Below, piece after piece: positions 1-9,255 of a DNA stretch of 64,000 nt. How positions within the stretch are numbered: the stretch's first letter is position 1; every line of letters begins with the position of its first letter. The position numbers and the translations under genes are program-made. The notes below the pieces were generated by a model that worked only from the letters and a program-made list of their open reading frames with translations, did no database searches and had not been told where the DNA came from. The stretch is from positions 1,054,001 through 1,118,000 of the forward strand of contig NZ_LR134525.1 of the NCBI RefSeq assembly GCF_900638555.1, given 5' to 3'. Source of the stretch: Neisseria meningitidis. Its GTDB lineage: Bacteria > Pseudomonadota > Gammaproteobacteria > Burkholderiales > Neisseriaceae.

Positions 1-224
1 TGGGCGGCAACGCCGACCTTTACCATTGCGATCTGCCCGACAGCGCGGCATGGGTGATGGGCAACGAAGGCGACGGTATGCGCCGCCTGACACGCGAACA
101 TTGCGACATGCTGGTGTCCATACCCATGTTCGGCACGGTCGAAAGCATGAACGTCTCCGTGTCCGCAGGAATGGTATTAAGTGAAACCCGCCGGCAGCGC
201 GTATTAAAAAACGAAAAAGCGTAA
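1..224 (+). CDS. rlmB: 23S rRNA 2'-O-ribose methyltransferase RlmB, 3' end only
   Basis: Only the last 73 or so codons are in the window, entering in frame at base 3. The translated piece carries the knotted SPOUT/TrmH signature: [10 protein letters not shown] (AdoMet-binding loop) followed by [18 protein letters not shown], the motif with the conserved Ser-x-Asn that closes the trefoil knot. RlmB methylates the 2'-O of a guanosine in the peptidyl-transferase region of 23S rRNA. The start lies outside the window. An inverted uptake-sequence terminator follows 13 bp after the stop. Another TrmH-family methylase cannot be fully excluded from the C-terminus alone. Confidence 0.85.
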
Positions 225-236
225 GTCTCAAAAACA

Positions 237-273
237 ATGCCGTCTGAAACAGGGATTCTGTTTCAGACGGCAT
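237..273. terminator. Inverted DUS terminator between rlmB and the permease
   Basis: ATGCCGTCTGAAACAG and its complement form a hairpin (about 16-bp arms, 5-base loop) between two convergent genes. Paired uptake sequences commonly act as bidirectional terminators in Neisseria. Confidence 0.85.
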
Positions 274-285
274 TCGTTTTCAAAA

Positions 286-1676
286 TCAGTGTTCCAAGTG
301 GTCGGTATCAAACTTGACCGCCGCCTCGGTTTTATCTTCGGGCAAGACCAAATTCAGCAAGACTGCCGTAATGCCGCCGGCGGAAATAGAGTTTTGGAAC
401 AAGACGGGCAGGTTTTTAAACACTTCCGGCTCAAACGCCACGCCCAAGCCCAAGCCGACCGAAGTCGCCGCAATCACCGCCTCGCGCCTGCGGATGCCGT
501 GGCTGACCAAAATCCGCACACCCGCAATCGCAATCAAGCCGAACATCAAAACCATCGCGCCGCCTAAAACCGGACTCGGAATCGTCGTAAACGCGCGTCC
601 GACAACGGGGAACAGACCCAACAGCACCAAAATCACGGCAATATATTTGCCCACATGGCGCGAAGCCACGCCGGTCATCTGAATCACGCCGTTGTTTTGC
701 GCAAACGTTGTCAGCGGCAGCGAACCCAAAGCCGTCGCAATCACCGACACCAAGCCGTCTGCCAACACGCCGCCGCGCAGGCGTTTGGTGTATTCCTCGC
801 CTTCAATCGGCTGATCGGACACCATTGCCGTTGCGGTCAAATCGCCGACCGCCTCAAACACGCTCAACAGGAAAATCGCACCCGCCACAATAAATGCGTG
901 CCAGTCAAAAGCAAAACCATATTTAAACGGTACGGGCAGCGTAACCAGCGGCAGGTTTTGCAGCGCGGAAAAATCCACCTTGCCCAAAAACAGCGCGACA
1001 ATGTAACCGGCAATCAGACCGACCGCGATGCCGCTCATCCGCAACAGCGGGTTTTTCATGCAGTTGAATATCAACACAATCAGCAACACCAGCGAAGCCA
1101 GCCCCAGGTTTTCCATCGAGCCGAACGTGCCGTCCGCCTTCGCGCCGAAGCCGCCGCCGAAATCGGTAATACCGACGTGTACCAAACTCAAGCCAATCAG
1201 CATCACGACCACGCCACTGACCGTCGGCGTAATCACTTTTTTCAAATACGGCAGCAGCCACGCCGAGAAACACACCAAAAACGCGCCGACAAACGATACA
1301 CCCAAGAGCGTCGAAATCATCGCATCCTTAGTCAAACCGCCCTCTTTCATCCCCGCGCCGAGCGCAATCATGACGGTAACGAACGAGAAATTCACCGACT
1401 GGATGGACAGCATCCCCGAACCGACCGGCCCGAAGCGGTTGACCTGCAAATAAGTGCCGACACCCGACGCAACCATCGCCATCGACACGAGATACGCCGT
1501 CATTTCCACCGGCAGTTCCAGCGCGCCGCCCACAATCAGCGCGGGCGTAATCATCGGCACAAAATCGCCAAAAGATGGGTAACGGCACTCAAGAGCGCAT
1601 TACCGAACGGCGGCCTGTCTTCCAAACCGTACACCAAATCAGGCGAATCCGCCCCTTTGCCCAACTGACCGCTCAT
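286..1676 (-). pseudogene. NCS2-family xanthine/uracil permease, one-base frameshift near the N-terminus
   Basis: This is a nucleobase:cation symporter-2 family inner-membrane permease (XanP/UacT/UraA group) that imports a purine or pyrimidine base with protons. The long frame (ATG at 1558-1560, 424 residues) has many hydrophobic helices, the conserved FEAVGD glutamate segment and the family signature FAQNNGVIQMTG. A better start lies at 1676 (MSGQLGKGADSPDLVYGLED), which reads 38 residues through an NCS2-like N-terminus (FGNALLSAVTHLLAI) and then runs into a stop. The two frames join if one base is added to the four-A run (plus strand) at 1561-1564, giving about 463 residues, a normal length. 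The gene as read is therefore frameshifted. A shortened protein starting inside the first helix is unlikely to be fully functional. The substrate (xanthine, urate or uracil) cannot be fixed from sequence alone. Confidence 0.8.
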
Positions 1677-1792
1677 TGTATTTCCTTATTTTAAAGGTTG
1701 AAAAATCCAAGCGCGGATTGTAGCGAATCTGCCGCACGGCTTCAATTTACATTTCAGACGGCATCCGTCTGCCCCACACGTTTACCACATTT

Positions 1793-1947
1793 TATAGTGG
1801 ATTAACAAAAATCAGGACAAGGCGACGAAGCCGCAGACAGTACAAATAGTACGGAACCGATTCACTTGGTGCTTCAGCACCTTAGAGAATCGTTCTCTTT
1901 GAGCTAAGGCGAGGCAACACCGTACTGGTTTTTGTTAATCCACTATA
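1793..1947. repeat. Correia element (CREE), full length, 155 bp
   Basis: It begins TATAGTGGATTAAC and ends GTTAATCCACTATA, the standard inverted termini of the Neisseria Correia/NEMIS family, with the usual internal segment. It sits between the permease and dapA in a 460-bp gene-free stretch. The remaining bases (1948-2136) hold only the dapA leader. Confidence 0.95.
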
Positions 1948-2136
1948 AATCCGACGGCACCGGCATAAACCGGCGAATATAATAAAATGATTTCAAACAG
2001 GAAAAATCAATTTCCACCATACCTTTCGGCGCAAACGCCCCACATCTGCAACCCGCCGGATTTCACACCTGCGGTAAAGTAGGCTACAATCAGAAGCATT
2101 ACCGCCCCCTACACCACAACTGATAAAAGGTTCTGT

Positions 2137-3012
2137 ATGTTACAAGGTAGCCTGGTTGCCCTGATTACCCCGATGAATCAAGACGGCAGCATCCATTACG
2201 AACAACTCCGCGATTTGATCGACTGGCACATTGAAAACGGCACGGACGGCATCGTTGCCGTCGGCACGACAGGCGAATCCGCCACCCTCTCCGTCGAAGA
2301 ACACACCGCCGTCATCGAAGCCGTCGTCAAACACGTTGCCAAACGCGTCCCCGTCATCGCCGGCACAGGGGCAAACAACACCGTCGAAGCCATCGCCCTT
2401 TCCCAAGCCGCCGAAAAAGCCGGGGCGGACTACACCCTCTCCGTCGTCCCCTATTACAACAAACCTTCGCAAGAAGGCATGTACCGCCATTTCAAAGCCG
2501 TTGCCGAAACCGCCGCGATTCCGATGATACTCTACAACGTTCCCGGCAGAACCGTCGTCAGCATGAACAACGAAACCATCCTGCGCCTTGCCGAAATCCC
2601 CAACATCGTCGGCGTGAAAGAAGCCAGCGGCAACATCGGCAGCAACATCGAACTCATCAACCGCGCGCCCGAAGGCTTCGCCGTCCTTTCCGGCGACGAC
2701 CATACCGCCCTGCCGTTCATGCTGTGCGGCGGACACGGCGTGATTACCGTAGCCGCCAACGCCGCACCCAAGCTCTTTGCCGATATGTGCCGCGCCGCGC
2801 TTCAAGGCGATATCGCCCTCGCACGCGAGCTCAACAACCGGCTGATTCCGATTTACGACACCATGTTCTGCGAACCCAGCCCCGCCGCACCGAAATGGGC
2901 GGTATCCGCCTTGGGCAGATGCGAACCGCACGTCCGCCTGCCGCTCGTTCCGCTGACGGAAGGCGGACAGGCAAAAGTCCGCGCCGCCCTGAAAGCCTCA
3001 GGACAACTTTAA
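2137..3012 (+). CDS. dapA: 4-hydroxy-tetrahydrodipicolinate synthase
   Basis: DapA condenses pyruvate with aspartate semialdehyde, the first committed step to diaminopimelate and lysine, in the cytoplasm. The 291-residue length is normal for this class I aldolase. Visible active-site residues are the GTTGES loop with Thr44/Thr45, Tyr107 in PYYNK, Tyr133 in ILYNVPGRT, and the Schiff-base lysine Lys161 in GVKEASG. The start is preceded by a purine-rich AAAAGG. bamC follows 77 bp downstream past an uptake-sequence hairpin; in E. coli dapA and bamC (nlpB) are also neighbours. A second pathway gene, dapC, is at 17.7 kb. Confidence 0.97.
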   Translation: MLQGSLVALITPMNQDGSIHYEQLRDLIDWHIENGTDGIVAVGTTGESATLSVEEHTAVIEAVVKHVAKRVPVIAGTGANNTVEAIALSQAAEKAGADYTLSVVPYYNKPSQEGMYRHFKAVAETAAIPMILYNVPGRTVVSMNNETILRLAEIPNIVGVKEASGNIGSNIELINRAPEGFAVLSGDDHTALPFMLCGGHGVITVAANAAPKLFADMCRAALQGDIALARELNNRLIPIYDTMFCEPSPAAPKWAVSALGRCEPHVRLPLVPLTEGGQAKVRAALKASGQL

Positions 3013-3020
3013 ATATAGCC

Positions 3021-3047
3021 ATGCCGTCTGAAGCGTTCAGACGGCAT
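3021..3047. terminator. Inverted DUS hairpin after dapA
   Basis: ATGCCGTCTGAA and TTCAGACGGCAT face each other around a 3-base loop between dapA and bamC. There is no strong T-run, so some read-through is possible. Confidence 0.7.
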
Positions 3048-3089
3048 AACGCAACAAACACTTTAATATCCATCACACAGGATGACACG

Positions 3090-4217
3090 ATGACCCATAT
3101 CAAACCCGTCATTGCCGCGCTCGCACTCATCGGGCTTGCCGCCTGCTCCGGCAGCAAAACCGAACAGCCCAAGCTCGACTACCAAAGCCGGTCGCACCGC
3201 CTGATCAAACTCGAAGTCCCACCTGATTTGAACAACCCCGACCAAGGCAACCTCTACCGCCTGCCTGCCGGTTCGGGCGCCGTCCGCGCCAGCGATTTGG
3301 AAAAACGCCGCACACCCGCCGTCCAACAGCCTGCCGATGCCGAAGTATTGAAAAGCGTCAAAGGTGTCCGCCTCGAGCGCGACGGCAGCCAACGCTGGCT
3401 CGTTGTCGACGGCAAGTCTCATGCCGAAATCTGGCCGCTCCTGAAAGCCTTTTGGCAGGAAAACGGCTTCGACATCAAATCCGAAGAACCCGCCATCGGA
3501 CAAATGGAAACCGAGTGGGCGGAAAACCGTGCCAAAATCCCCCAAGACAGCTTGCGCCGCCTATTCGACACAGTCGGTTTGGGCGGCATCTACTCCACCG
3601 GCGAGCGCGACAAATTCATCGTCCGTATCGAACAGGGCAAAAACGGCGTTTCCGACATCTTCTTCGCCCACAAAGCCATGAAAGAAGTGTACGGCGGCAA
3701 AGACAAAGACACGACCGTATGGCAGCCCTCCCCGTCCGATCCCAACCTCGAAGCCGCTTTCCTGACGCGCTTTATGCAATATTTGGGCGTTGACGGACAG
3801 CAGGCGGAAAACGCATCGGCAAAAAAACCTACCCTTCCCGCCGCCAACGAAATGGCGCGTATCGAAGGCAAAAGCCTGATTGTCTTAGGCGACTACGGCA
3901 GAAACTGGCGGCGCACCGTGCTCGCCCTCGACCGCATCGGGCTGACCGTCGTCGGTCAAAACACCGAACGCCACGCTTTCCTGGTTCAAAAAGCCCCGAA
4001 CGAAAGCAATGCAGTTACCGAACAAAAACCCGGCCTGTTCAAACGCCTGCTGGGCAAAGGCAAAGCGGAGAAACCTGCCGAACAGCCGGAACTGATTGTC
4101 TATGCCGAGCCTGTCGCCAACGGCTCGCGCATCGTCCTGCTCAACAAAGACGGCAGCGCATATGCCGGCAAAGACGCATCCGCATTATTGGGCAAACTCC
4201 ATTCCGAACTGCGTTAA
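3090..4217 (+). CDS. bamC: BamC/NlpB-like outer-membrane assembly lipoprotein
   Basis: BamC is an accessory lipoprotein of the BAM complex, which inserts beta-barrels into the outer membrane. The 375-residue product starts MTHIKPVIAALALIGLAAC, a lipoprotein signal with lipobox LAAC and lipidated Cys19. After it comes the extended N-terminal segment typical of the family (LDYQSRSHRLIKLEVPPDL), then two mixed alpha/beta domains separated around residue 250 by a linker (ENASAKKPTLPAANEMAR). I chose the ATG at 3090, preceded by CACAGGATGACACG, because it gives a perfect lipoprotein signal; the frame stays open upstream into dapA but that part is not plausible. A rho-independent terminator follows at 4231. 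Confidence 0.88.
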   Translation: MTHIKPVIAALALIGLAACSGSKTEQPKLDYQSRSHRLIKLEVPPDLNNPDQGNLYRLPAGSGAVRASDLEKRRTPAVQQPADAEVLKSVKGVRLERDGSQRWLVVDGKSHAEIWPLLKAFWQENGFDIKSEEPAIGQMETEWAENRAKIPQDSLRRLFDTVGLGGIYSTGERDKFIVRIEQGKNGVSDIFFAHKAMKEVYGGKDKDTTVWQPSPSDPNLEAAFLTRFMQYLGVDGQQAENASAKKPTLPAANEMARIEGKSLIVLGDYGRNWRRTVLALDRIGLTVVGQNTERHAFLVQKAPNESNAVTEQKPGLFKRLLGKGKAEKPAEQPELIVYAEPVANGSRIVLLNKDGSAYAGKDASALLGKLHSELR

Positions 4218-4230
4218 ACCATTCAAAACA

Positions 4231-4261
4231 AAAGCAGCTTCCAAACAGAAGCTGCTTTTTT
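4231..4261 (+). terminator. Rho-independent terminator of bamC
   Basis: AAGCAGCTTC and GAAGCTGCTT arms around a short loop, followed by a T-run, between the convergent bamC and pip genes. Confidence 0.85.
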
Positions 4262-4273
4262 ATGCGGAACTTT

Positions 4274-5206
4274 TTACAACAAATGGGGCAAAATATCCTC
4301 AACTGCCTGAACCAACGCATCCACCAAAGGCGGATCGAACGCACGATGCCCTGCCTGAACCACCCTCAATTCCGCTTCGGGAAAGGCTTTCGACAGCGCC
4401 CACGCACTCTGCATCGGCGTACACAAATCATACCGCCCCTGCACGATAATGGTCGGGATATGCCGTATTTTGCCGATATTGTTCAAAATCGCCCTATCGC
4501 CCTGCAACCAGCCGCCGTTGACAAAATAATGGTTTTCCAAACGCGCGATTGCCAGTGAGGCATAAGCATCTTCATCCACTTCCTCCGGCTCGAAACGGAT
4601 CAGATAGCTTTCCCAATCCGCCCAAGCCTTTGCGGCAGACAGGCACACTTCTTCATCTTGATGAAACAGCAATCCGTGATACGCCTCAATCAGCCGGTTC
4701 CGCCGATTTTCAGCAATCGGCGCGACAAATTTTTGCCATTGTTCCGGATAAATCCGGCTCACACCGCCCGCCTCGTTCAGCCACGCCGTTTCAGACGGCC
4801 TGCACAAAAATATCCCGCGCAATACCAATCCCTTTACCCGTTCAGGATGGGTTTGGGCATAAGCCAGCGACAAAGTGCTGCCCCACGAACAGCCGAACAC
4901 CAGCCATTTCCTGATACCCAGCATTTCACGGACTTTTTCAATATCCGCCACCAAATCCCAAGTCGTATTGTCTTCCGCACAAGCATACGGGCGCGAACGT
5001 CCGCAACCGCGCTGGTCGATGATGACGATGCGGAACACATCGGGATTGAAAAAACCCCGACATTCAGGCGAAGCCCCCGCGCCCGGCCCGCCATGTAAAA
5101 AAATGACCGGCACACCGTCGGGATTGCCCGACTCTTCCCAATAAATTTGATGAATTTCAGACACCTGCAAGTATCCGCTATGAAAAGGCTGTTTTATCTC
5201 ATACAT
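4274..5206 (-). CDS. pip: Proline iminopeptidase
   Basis: Pip removes N-terminal proline from peptides (alpha/beta hydrolase, peptidase family S33) in the cytoplasm. The 310-residue product beginning MYEIKQPFHSGYLQV has the oxyanion motif HGGPGAG (residues 38-44), the nucleophile elbow GCSWGS with Ser107, and the acid and base in GRYDLCTP (Asp260) and QAGHRAF (His287). The frame is open for 39 more codons upstream, but they run into a Correia element and carry no family sequence, so the ATG at 5204-5206 is preferred. It is convergent with bamC. Confidence 0.95.
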   Translation of the reverse strand: MYEIKQPFHSGYLQVSEIHQIYWEESGNPDGVPVIFLHGGPGAGASPECRGFFNPDVFRIVIIDQRGCGRSRPYACAEDNTTWDLVADIEKVREMLGIRKWLVFGCSWGSTLSLAYAQTHPERVKGLVLRGIFLCRPSETAWLNEAGGVSRIYPEQWQKFVAPIAENRRNRLIEAYHGLLFHQDEEVCLSAAKAWADWESYLIRFEPEEVDEDAYASLAIARLENHYFVNGGWLQGDRAILNNIGKIRHIPTIIVQGRYDLCTPMQSAWALSKAFPEAELRVVQAGHRAFDPPLVDALVQAVEDILPHLL

Positions 5207-5307
5207 CATCTTCTCCCATATTGCTTCTGACAATCCGAACATTCCCACACGCAACATCACGCACGAGACACAAGCCGCCCCGAAAGGCAAATGCCGAAAA
5301 ATCGCGA

Positions 5308-5462
5308 TATAGTGAATTAACAAAAATCAGGACAAGGCGACGAAGCCTCAGACAGTACAGATAGTACGGAACCGATTCACTTGGTGCTTCAGCACCTTAG
5401 AGAATCGTTCTCTTTGAGCTAAAGCGAGGCAACGCCGTACTGGTTTTTGTTCATCCACTATA
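5308..5462. repeat. Correia element, full length
   Basis: Termini TATAGTGAATTAAC and GTTCATCCACTATA with the complete internal core. It lies upstream of pip, so its outward promoter-like end could affect pip expression. Confidence 0.92.
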
Positions 5463-5478
5463 ACAGCAACCTTGTCGC

Positions 5479-6231
5479 CGTCATTCCCGCAAAAGCGGGA
5501 ATCTAGAAATGAAAAGCAACAGGCATTTATCGGAAATAACTGAAACCGAACAGACTAGATTCCCGCCTGCGCGGGAATGACGATTCATAAGTTTCCCGAA
5601 ATTCCAACATAACCGAAACCTGACAATAACCGTAGCAACTGAACCGTCATTCCCACCACTTTTCGTCATTCCCGCGAAAGCGGGAATCCAGAATCTCGGA
5701 CTTTCAGATAATCTTTGAATATTGCTGTTGTTCTAAGGTCTAGATTCCCGCCTGCGCGGGAATGACGAATCCATCCGCACGGAAACCTGCACCACGTCAT
5801 TCCTACGAACCTACATCCCGTCATTCCCACAAGGACAGAAAACCAAAATCAGAAACCTAAAATCCCGTCATTCCCGCGCAGGCGGGAATCTAGGTCTGTC
5901 AGTGCAGGAACTTATCGGATAAAACGGTTTCTTGAGATTTTACATCCTGGATTCCCACTTTCGTGGGAATCTAGAATCTCGGACTTTCAGATAATCTTTG
6001 AATATTGCTGTTGTTCTAAGGTCTGGATTCCCGCCTGCGCGGGAATGACGATTCATAAGTTTCCCGAAATTCCAACATAACCGAAACCTGACAGTAACCG
6101 TAGCAACTGAACCGTCATTCCCACGAAAGTGGGAATCTAGAAATGAAAAGCAACAGGCATTTATCGGAAATAACTGAAACCGAACAGACTAGATTCCCGC
6201 CTGCGCGGGAATGACGGCTGCAGATGCCCGA
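5479..6231. repeat. NIME array: dRS3 repeats alternating with RS elements
   Basis: A gene-free stretch of about 750 bp is built of 20-bp dRS3 units (ATTCCC, 8 variable bases, GGGAAT; e.g. ATTCCCGCCTGCGCGGGAAT) separated by repeated spacer modules such as TCTCGGACTTTCAGATAATC and AATTCCAACATAACCGAAAC. The same modules occur in inverse orientation at 27.1-28.2 kb. This is the Neisserial intergenic mosaic element arrangement. No coding gene is seen. Confidence 0.92.
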
Positions 6232-6238
6232 CGGTCTT

Positions 6239-6361
6239 TATAGCGGATTAACAAAAATCAGGACAAGGCGACGAAGCCGCAGACAGTACAAATAGTACGG
6301 AACCGATTCACTCGGTGCTTCAGCACCTTAGAGAATCGTTCTCTTTTTTGTTCATCCGCTA
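6239..6361. repeat. Internally shortened Correia element directly upstream of opa
   Basis: It starts TATAGCGGATTAAC and carries the normal core as far as GAATCGTTCTCTTT, then jumps to TTTGTTCATCCGCTA, losing about 30 bp of the right half. Its right end is 8 bp from the -35 box of the opa promoter. Confidence 0.85.
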
Positions 6362-6368
6362 CATTGTG

Positions 6369-6397
6369 TTGAAACATCGCCCCAAACCCGATATAAT
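6369..6397 (+). promoter_or_regulatory. Sigma-70 promoter of opa
   Basis: TTGAAA at 6369-6374 and TATAAT at 6392-6397 with exactly 17 bp between them, 65 bp upstream of the opa ATG. The near-consensus spacing and boxes fit strong constitutive transcription, consistent with opa control being translational. Confidence 0.8.
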
Positions 6398-6461
6398 CCG
6401 CCCTTGAACCATCAGTGAAAATCGTTCTTTTTAATCAGTTAAACCGAATACGGAGTCGAAA

Positions 6462-7254
6462 ATGAATCCAGCCCCCAAAAAACCTTCTCTTCTCTTCTCT
6501 TCTCTTCTCTTCTCTTCTCTTCTCTTCCGCAGCGCAGGCGGCAAGTGAAGACGGCAGCCGCAGCCCGTATTATGTGCAGGCGGATTTAGCCTACGCCGCC
6601 GAACGCATTACCCACGATTATCCGCAAGCAACCGGTGCAAACAACACAAGCACAGTAAGCGATTATTTCAGAAACATCCGTACGCATTCCATCCACCCTC
6701 GGGTGTCGGTCGGCTACGATTTCGGCGACTGGAGGATAGCGGCAGATTATGCCAGTTACAGAAAATGGAACGACAATAAATATTCCGTCAACACAAAAAA
6801 TGTGCAGGTGAATAAAAGCAATGGCAACAGGCAAGACCTGAAGACGGAAAATCAGGAAAACGGTACATTCCACGCCGTCTCCTCGCTCGGCTTGTCCGCC
6901 GTTTACGATTTCAATACCGGTTCCCGCTTCAAACCCTATGCAGGCGTGCGCGTCGCCTACGGACATGTTAGACACAGCATCGATTCGACCAAAAAAACAA
7001 CAAATGTTCTTACCGTCCCCACCAATATTCCTGGCGGAACACCTACGATTTATAATCAGGGAAGTACGCAAGACGCCTATCACGAAAGCCACAGCATCCG
7101 CCGCTTGGGTCTTGGTGTCGTCGCCGGTGTCGGTTTCGACATCACGCCCAAGCTGACTTTAGACACCGGATACCGCTACCACAACTGGGGACGCTTGGAA
7201 AACACCCGCTTCAAAACCCACGAAGTCTCATTGGGCGTGCGCTACCGCTTCTGA
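6462..7254 (+). CDS. opa: Opacity outer-membrane adhesin Opa, phase-OFF
   Basis: Opa proteins are eight-stranded outer-membrane barrels that bind host CEACAM or proteoglycan receptors. The ATG at 6462 (RBS GGAG) reads MNPAPKKPS, then CTCTT repeats, then RSAGGK and a TGA stop, because 8 repeats leave the signal peptide out of frame. The barrel frame starts SSAAQA followed by [28 protein letters not shown] and runs to VSLGVRYRF at 7254, with the C-terminal Phe typical of barrels. Adding one pentamer (9 copies) puts the ATG in frame. Semivariable and hypervariable loop regions are visible around [13 protein letters not shown] and the loops after [10 protein letters not shown] and TKKTTNVLT. The barrel is otherwise intact, so this is a switchable gene and not a pseudogene. 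An inverted uptake-sequence terminator follows. Confidence 0.95.
6487..6526 (+). repeat. Phase-variation tract (CTCTT)8 in the opa signal peptide
   Basis: Eight perfect tandem CTCTT units run from 6487 to 6526. Each gain or loss shifts the frame by two; copy numbers divisible by three are ON in this context, and eight is OFF. Confidence 0.97.
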
Positions 7255-7267
7255 TTCCCCGACACCG

Positions 7268-7297
7268 ATGCCGTCTGAACCTTCAGACGGCATTTTT
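7268..7297 (+). terminator. Inverted DUS terminator of opa
   Basis: ATGCCGTCTGAA and TTCAGACGGCAT around a 2-base loop, followed by five Ts, 14 bp after the opa stop. Confidence 0.9.
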
Positions 7298-7349
7298 GAT
7301 TCACCTGCCGTTTACAGACGCGGGGCGGGCGTGGAAATACCCGAACCGT

Positions 7350-8450
7350 CATTCCCGACAACACCGTAATCTTGAAACCCGTCATTCCCGCACAGGCGGG
7401 AATCCAGACCCCTGACGCGGCGGGAATCTATCGGAAATGACTGAAACCCCGAGATTCTAGATTCCCACTTCCGTGGGAATGACGATTCAGTTTCGTTCCG
7501 ACAACACCGTAATCTTGAAACCCGTCATTTCCGACAACGCCGCAATCTTGAAATTCGTCATTCCCGCACAGGCGGGAATCCAGACCTGTCCGCACAGAAA
7601 CTTATCGGATAAAAACAGTTGCCCAAACCCCGCGTTCTAGATTCCCACTTTCGTGGGAATGACGGGATGCAGGTTTCCGTATGGATGGATCCGTCATTCC
7701 CGACAACACCGCAATCTCGAAATTCGTCATTCCCGCGCAGGCGGGAATCCAGACCTCCGACGCGGCGGGAATCTATCGGAAATGACTGAAACCCCGCGTT
7801 CTAGATTCCCACTTCCGTGGGAATGACGGTTCAGTTGCGTTCCGACAACACCGCAATCTTGAAATTCGTCATTCCCGACAATACCGCAATCTCGAAATTC
7901 GTCATTCCCGCGCAGGCGGGAAGCCAGACCTGTCCGCACAGAAACTTATCGGATAAAAACAGTTGCCCAAACCCCGCGTTCTAGATTCCCACTTTCGTGG
8001 GAATGACGTGGTGCAGGTTCCGTATGGATGGATTCGTCATTCCCGCGCAGGCGGGAATCCAAACCCCCGACGCGGCGGGAATCTATCGGAAATGACTGAA
8101 ACCCCGAGATTCTAGATTCCCACTTTCGTGGGAATGACGGTTCAGTTGCGTTCCGACAACACCGTAATCTTGAAATCCGTCCGACAACACCGTAATCTTA
8201 AAACCCGTCATTCCCGCGCAGGCGGGAATCCAGACCTCCGACGCGGCGGGAATCTATCGGAAATGACTGAACCCCCCGAGATTCTAGATTCCCACTTCCG
8301 TGGGAATGACGTGGTGCAGGTTTCCGTATGGATGGATTCGTCATTCCCGCGCAGGCGGGAATCTAGACCTGTCCGCACAGAAACTTATCGGATAAAAACA
8401 GTTGCCCAAACCCCGCGTTCTAGATTCCCACTTTCGTGGGAATGGCGGTT
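7350..8450. repeat. NIME array downstream of opa
   Basis: About 1.1 kb of dRS3 units alternates with short modules such as CCGACAACACCGTAATCTTG and GACGCGGCGGGAATCTATCG, giving several near-identical units of 200-300 bp. Open frames here are products of the repeats and are not genes. From 8451 to 8577 there is nothing I recognise. Confidence 0.92.
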
Positions 8451-8577
8451 CAGTTGCTACGGCCCCGCCCTACAATACGCCTTGCGAATCTGTCCCACGC
8501 CCGCCCTTGTATGCCTCAAATGGGTTAAACTACGCACTTCCCGACTTCCCGTTTCGGGCAGGGGTACAGGTCCGATT

Positions 8578-8733
8578 TATAGTGGATTAACAAAAATCAG
8601 GACAAGGCGACGAAGCCGCAGACAGTACAGATAGTACGGAACCGATTCACTCGGTGCTTCAGCACCTTAGAGAATCGTTCTCTTTGAGCTAAGGCGAGGT
8701 AACGCCGTACTGGTTTAAATTTAATCCACTATA
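8578..8733. repeat. Correia element, full length
   Basis: TATAGTGGATTAAC to AATCCACTATA, 156 bp. It ends 25 bp before the thioesterase ATG, so the element forms most of that gene's upstream region and may supply its promoter. Confidence 0.94.
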
Positions 8734-8758
8734 TATTTCAATAAAACAAGGAAACATT

Positions 8759-9205
8759 ATGCAGCACGAAGAAGGCAACCGCCAACGCCCTCAAGGCGAA
8801 CTGCTCCTGCGTACCGTCGCTATGCCGCGCGATACCAATCCCAACCAAGACATTTTCGGCGGCTGGATTATGTCGCAGATGGATTTGGGCGGCGGCATAT
8901 TGGCGGCGGAAATCGCGCGGGGACGCATCGTTACCGTCGCCGTTCAGGAAATGAACTTCATCCGCCCGGTCAAGGTCGGCAACGTCGTCTGCTGCTACGG
9001 GCATTGCGTCCGCGTGGGCAATACTTCCCTCCAGCTTAAAGTCGAAGTCTGGGTGAAAACTTTGATGAACGATTGCGTTACCGAAGACCGCCACCTCGTA
9101 ACCGAAGCCGTGTTCACTTATGTCGCCATCGATGCGGAAGGCAATCCGCGCCCGATTCCGAAAGAAGGCAACCCCATATTGGCGGGCTTATTGCCTACTC
9201 CGTAA
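8759..9205 (+). CDS. YciA-type acyl-CoA thioesterase
   Basis: The 148-residue protein is a single hotdog-fold acyl-CoA thioesterase, which hydrolyses acyl-CoA esters in the cytoplasm. The segment NPNQDIFGGWIMSQMDLGGGILA (residues 27-49) is the YciA signature, with the FGGW motif and catalytic Asp42. The RBS is AAGGAAAC before ATG. The Correia element immediately upstream probably determines its expression. It is convergent with the SDR gene across an inverted uptake-sequence terminator. The exact acyl specificity is unknown. Confidence 0.9.
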   Translation: MQHEEGNRQRPQGELLLRTVAMPRDTNPNQDIFGGWIMSQMDLGGGILAAEIARGRIVTVAVQEMNFIRPVKVGNVVCCYGHCVRVGNTSLQLKVEVWVKTLMNDCVTEDRHLVTEAVFTYVAIDAEGNPRPIPKEGNPILAGLLPTP

Positions 9206-9219
9206 AAATACCCGTAAAA

Positions 9220-9249
9220 ATGCCGTCTGAAACTGTCTTCAGACGGCAT
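9220..9249. terminator. Inverted DUS bidirectional terminator
   Basis: ATGCCGTCTGAAACTG and TTCAGACGGCAT hairpin between the convergent thioesterase and SDR genes. Confidence 0.85.
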
Positions 9250-9255
9250 TCCGCA

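Noticed and set aside
2724..4217. 497-residue BamC with an N-terminal extension
   Set aside because: The extension overlaps dapA in another frame and would destroy the lipoprotein signal.
5479..8450. The regularly spaced 20-bp repeats could be a CRISPR array
   Set aside because: The units are dRS3 palindromes with irregular, themselves repeated spacers, and no cas genes are present. They fit the NIME arrangement.
8128..8634. 168-residue open frame in the repeats near opa
   Set aside because: It is made of dRS3 and Correia translations (HSRAGGNPD, DSHFRGND), which occur in many places. No gene.
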